Assembly: GCF_001552175.1 (NCBI RefSeq)
Contig: NZ_BCQR01000031.1
Location: forward strand, 19,434 to 83,433
Direction of reading: 5' to 3'
DNA length: 64,000 nt
Origin: Actinomadura kijaniata NBRC 14229
GTDB taxonomy: Bacteria; Actinomycetota; Actinomycetes; Streptosporangiales; Streptosporangiaceae
Shown here: positions 62,100 through 64,000 of the stretch, piece by piece
Layout of the letters: each line of letters starts with the position of its first letter
How positions within the stretch are numbered: the first letter of the stretch is position 1
Program-made: the position numbers and the translations under genes
Notes under the pieces: generated by a model
What the model saw: the letters and a program-made list of their open reading frames with translations, nothing else
The model's database searches: none
What the model was told of the DNA's origin: nothing

Positions 62100-64000
62100 G
62101 GCTGTCGGACTCCGTTCGCGTGAGGGTGTGGTCGTGGACGTGCAGGACGCGGTCGGCGCACGCCGCCACGGCGCGGTCGTGCGTCACCAGCAGGACCGTC
62201 AGTCCGCCGGCGCGCAGGTCCGCCAGCAGCCGCAGGATCGCGGCGGCGGACGCGGCGTCCAGCGCGGCGGTGATCTCGTCGGCGAGCAGCACGTCGGGTC
62301 CGGCGGCCAGCGCGCGGGCCAGCGCCACGCGCTGCCGCTGGCCGCCCGACAGCCGTCCCGGACGGCGCGCGGCCAGTTCCGGGTCGAGGCCGACGGCGCG
62401 CAGCAGGTCGGGTACCCGGGCGCGCGCCTGCTCCCGCGTCAGCCCGGCCGTCCGGCGCAGGGGCCGGGACAGCAGGGTCGCGACCCGGTGGGCGGGGTTG
62501 AGAGCGCCCGCCGGGTCCTGCCCGACCAGCTGCACCGCGCGCAGGTCGGCGCGGTCGCGGCGGTCCAGCGGCCACGGCCGCGCGCGTCCGTCCAGGACGA
62601 GACGGCCGCGTTCCGGCGGGTGCAGACCGGCCAGGGCGCGCAGCAGCGTGCTCTTGCCGCTGCCGGACGGGCCGGTGACGGCGACGAGTTCCCCGCGCCG
62701 CAGCGCCAGCCGCCCGACGTCGAGCAGCGGCGCGCCGCCGTGCGCGAGAACGAGGTCGGTGGCCACCAGGACCTCCGCCGTCCCGGCACCGCCGGATCGG
62801 GGCGGCGGTGTGGCGGCGGGGACGCCGGGCGGGGTGAGGTCGACGGTCCGGTCGGCGACGCGGGCCGCGAAGTCGCGGTCGTGGGTGACCACCAGCGTGA
62901 CGGACCGGCCGTCGGCGCGGCGGCGCGCCAGGACGTCCACCAGCAGTTCCAGCGCGGCGGGGTCGAGGCCGCCGGTGGGTTCGTCGAGCACCAGCAGCGC
63001 GGGATCGGCCAGCAGCGCGCGGGCGAGGGCGACGCGTTGCGCCTGCCCGCCCGACAGGCGATGCGCGCGCCGCGACCAGAGGCGGGACGCGTCGAGCCCG
63101 AGGCTCCGCAGCGCCTCCCGGGCGGCGGGCTCCCGGCCGCGACGGCCGTCGAGCACGGCCGCCCCCACGGTCAGCAGCGGGTCGAGCGAGGAGACCGGGT
63201 CCTGCTCGACGATCCCGACGTTCGCGCGCCGCCAGCGGCGAGCGGCCCGCGGGTTCCCGGGGCCCAGCAGGTCGAGCACGGCGCGCGTCGCGGTGGTCTT
63301 GCCGCCGCCCGACGGTCCCACGACCGCGACGACCTCACCGGGCCCGGCGCGCAGGCCGAAGCCGGTGACCAGCGGCCGTCCCCCCTCGTCGGTCACGGTG
63401 AGACCGGCCACGGTGAGGACGCCGCCCGCGAGCCTCGCCTCGCCCGTGGTCGCCAACCGTCCCGGGCGCGGCGCGGGCGGGCGCGCCAGCAGCGCGGCCG
63501 TGACGGCGAGGACGGCCAGCGCGGTGGCGGGCGCGGCGAGCGCGAGGGGGTTCAGTCCCGCGCCGGGCAGGTTCTCGCGCAGCATCAGCCCCCAGTCGGG
63601 GGCGGGCGGCGCGGGGCCGAGGCCGAGCATCCCGAACGCCGCCGCCAGTTGCAGCGCCAGGACGAACCGCGCCACCAGGTCGGCGGTGACGGCACCGGCC
63701 AGGGACGGCAGGACCTCGCCAGCCAGGATCACCGCGGCGGGCTCGCCCCGGCACCGGGCCGCCTCCACATAGCCCGACCGGCGCGCCCGGAGCGTCAGGT
63801 CGCGGACCACCCGCAGGCCGAGCGGGGCGCCGCCGCAGACCGTCCCGGCGACCACGGCGGCGGGCGCGGGCAGGGCGACGGCCAGCACCATCGCCTGGAG
63901 CAGGAACGGCACCGCCAGCAGCAGGTCGGCCAGGCCGGTCAGGGCGCGGTCGGTCCGGCCGCCCGCCCATCCGGCGGCCAGCCCGCCCGCCGTCCCGAGC
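62089..64000 (-). CDS. Fused nickel/peptide-type ABC importer: permease plus two ATPases (5' end outside window)
   Basis: At least 636 residues; the frame stays open to the window edge (GGLAAGWAGGRTDRALTGLADLLLAVPFLL precedes the first internal start), so the N-terminus lies outside. The first about 200 residues are a DppC/NikC-type permease (RSGYVEAARCRGEPAAVILAGEVLPSLAGAV is the EAA loop; DWGLMLRENLPG is the usual end). ATPase 1 has Walker A GPSGGGKTTATRA, signature LSGGQAQRVALARALL and Walker B LLVLDEPTGGLDP. ATPase 2 has GPSGSGKSTLLRALAG, LSGGQRQRVALARAL and VLLADEITAALD. In most operons these are three separate genes. It probably imports the metal-loaded product. The stop overlaps the next gene by 11 bases. 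Confidence 0.88.
   Translation of the reverse strand, partial: LGTAGGLAAGWAGGRTDRALTGLADLLLAVPFLLQAMVLAVALPAPAAVVAGTVCGGAPLGLRVVRDLTLRARRSGYVEAARCRGEPAAVILAGEVLPSLAGAVTADLVARFVLALQLAAAFGMLGLGPAPPAPDWGLMLRENLPGAGLNPLALAAPATALAVLAVTAALLARPPAPRPGRLATTGEARLAGGVLTVAGLTVTDEGGRPLVTGFGLRAGPGEVVAVVGPSGGGKTTATRAVLDLLGPGNPRAARRWRRANVGIVEQDPVSSLDPLLTVGAAVLDGRRGREPAAREALRSLGLDASRLWSRRAHRLSGGQAQRVALARALLADPALLVLDEPTGGLDPAALELLVDVLARRRADGRSVTLVVTHDRDFAARVADRTVDLTPPGVPAATPPPRSGGAGTAEVLVATDLVLAHGGAPLLDVGRLALRRGELVAVTGPSGSGKSTLLRALAGLHPPERGRLVLDGRARPWPLDRRDRADLRAVQLVGQDPAGALNPAHRVATLLSRPLRRTAGLTREQARARVPDLLRAVGLDPELAARRPGRLSGGQRQRVALARALAAGPDVLLADEITAALDAASAAAILRLLADLRAGGLTVLLVTHDRAVAACADRVLHVHDHTLTRTESDSRAH

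Overview
High-GC actinomycete chromosome (dense GC-rich genes, GTG starts, ATGA/GTGA overlaps, LysX, ECF sigma factor, DtxR/IdeR-type and Zur-type boxes). Overall content would suit Thermomonosporaceae (Actinomadura-like) or a related Streptosporangiales/Streptomyces-type organism; this placement is inference.

Layout. 0-4.9 kb: partial cyclase-family gene, MarR regulator, siderophore-interacting flavoprotein behind an iron box, ABC1-family kinase-like protein, DMT-type membrane protein and a TetR regulator. 4.9-11.4 kb: LysX (lysyl-phosphatidylglycerol synthase/LysRS), an MMPL exporter and its TetR regulator. 11.5-18.5 kb: a tightly coupled minus-strand operon pcaIJHGBDC - IclR regulator - pobA that takes 4-hydroxybenzoate through protocatechuate to 3-oxoadipyl-CoA (pcaF is not here), with two copies of a palindrome in front of pcaI. 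18.6-24.6 kb: ECF sigma factor with a SnoaL-like tail, SUKH-4/SUFU fusion protein, membrane protein, SPFH protein coupled to a NAD-kinase-like protein, XdhC-type protein.

24.6-38.6 kb is an accessory, decaying region: serine-recombinase fossil, protein-arginine-deiminase fossil, small secreted proteins, an inverted intact/broken paralogue pair, a small acidic ORF coupled to a TPR-like protein, isochorismate synthase, sulfotransferase-like protein, O-methyltransferase, a Tn3-transposase scrap, a complete IS5-family element with a -1 frameshift, a methyltransferase trapped between that IS and a solitary copy of its terminal repeat, an alpha/beta-hydrolase fossil, a frameshifted membrane protein and a TetR gene with a perfect 39-bp palindrome in its promoter. 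38.7-48.7 kb: AGCS symporter gene with an in-frame TGA, then an operon YqiJ-like - flotillin - giant AAA ATPase - membrane protein.

48.7-51 kb is a second scar zone: tRNA-Ser-like remnant, truncated adenylate-forming enzyme, IS5-transposase scrap. 51-64 kb is a metallophore-type gene cluster (continuing beyond the right edge) with Zur-like boxes: Fur/Zur-family regulator, FAD monooxygenase, methyltransferases, a T-Cy-T NRPS protein lacking an adenylation domain, saccharopine-dehydrogenase-like reductase, type II thioesterase, CxxC flavoprotein, a two-methyltransferase protein and a nickel/peptide-type ABC importer in which permease and two ATPases are fused. The combination resembles coelibactin/pyochelin-like zincophore clusters but is split up unusually.
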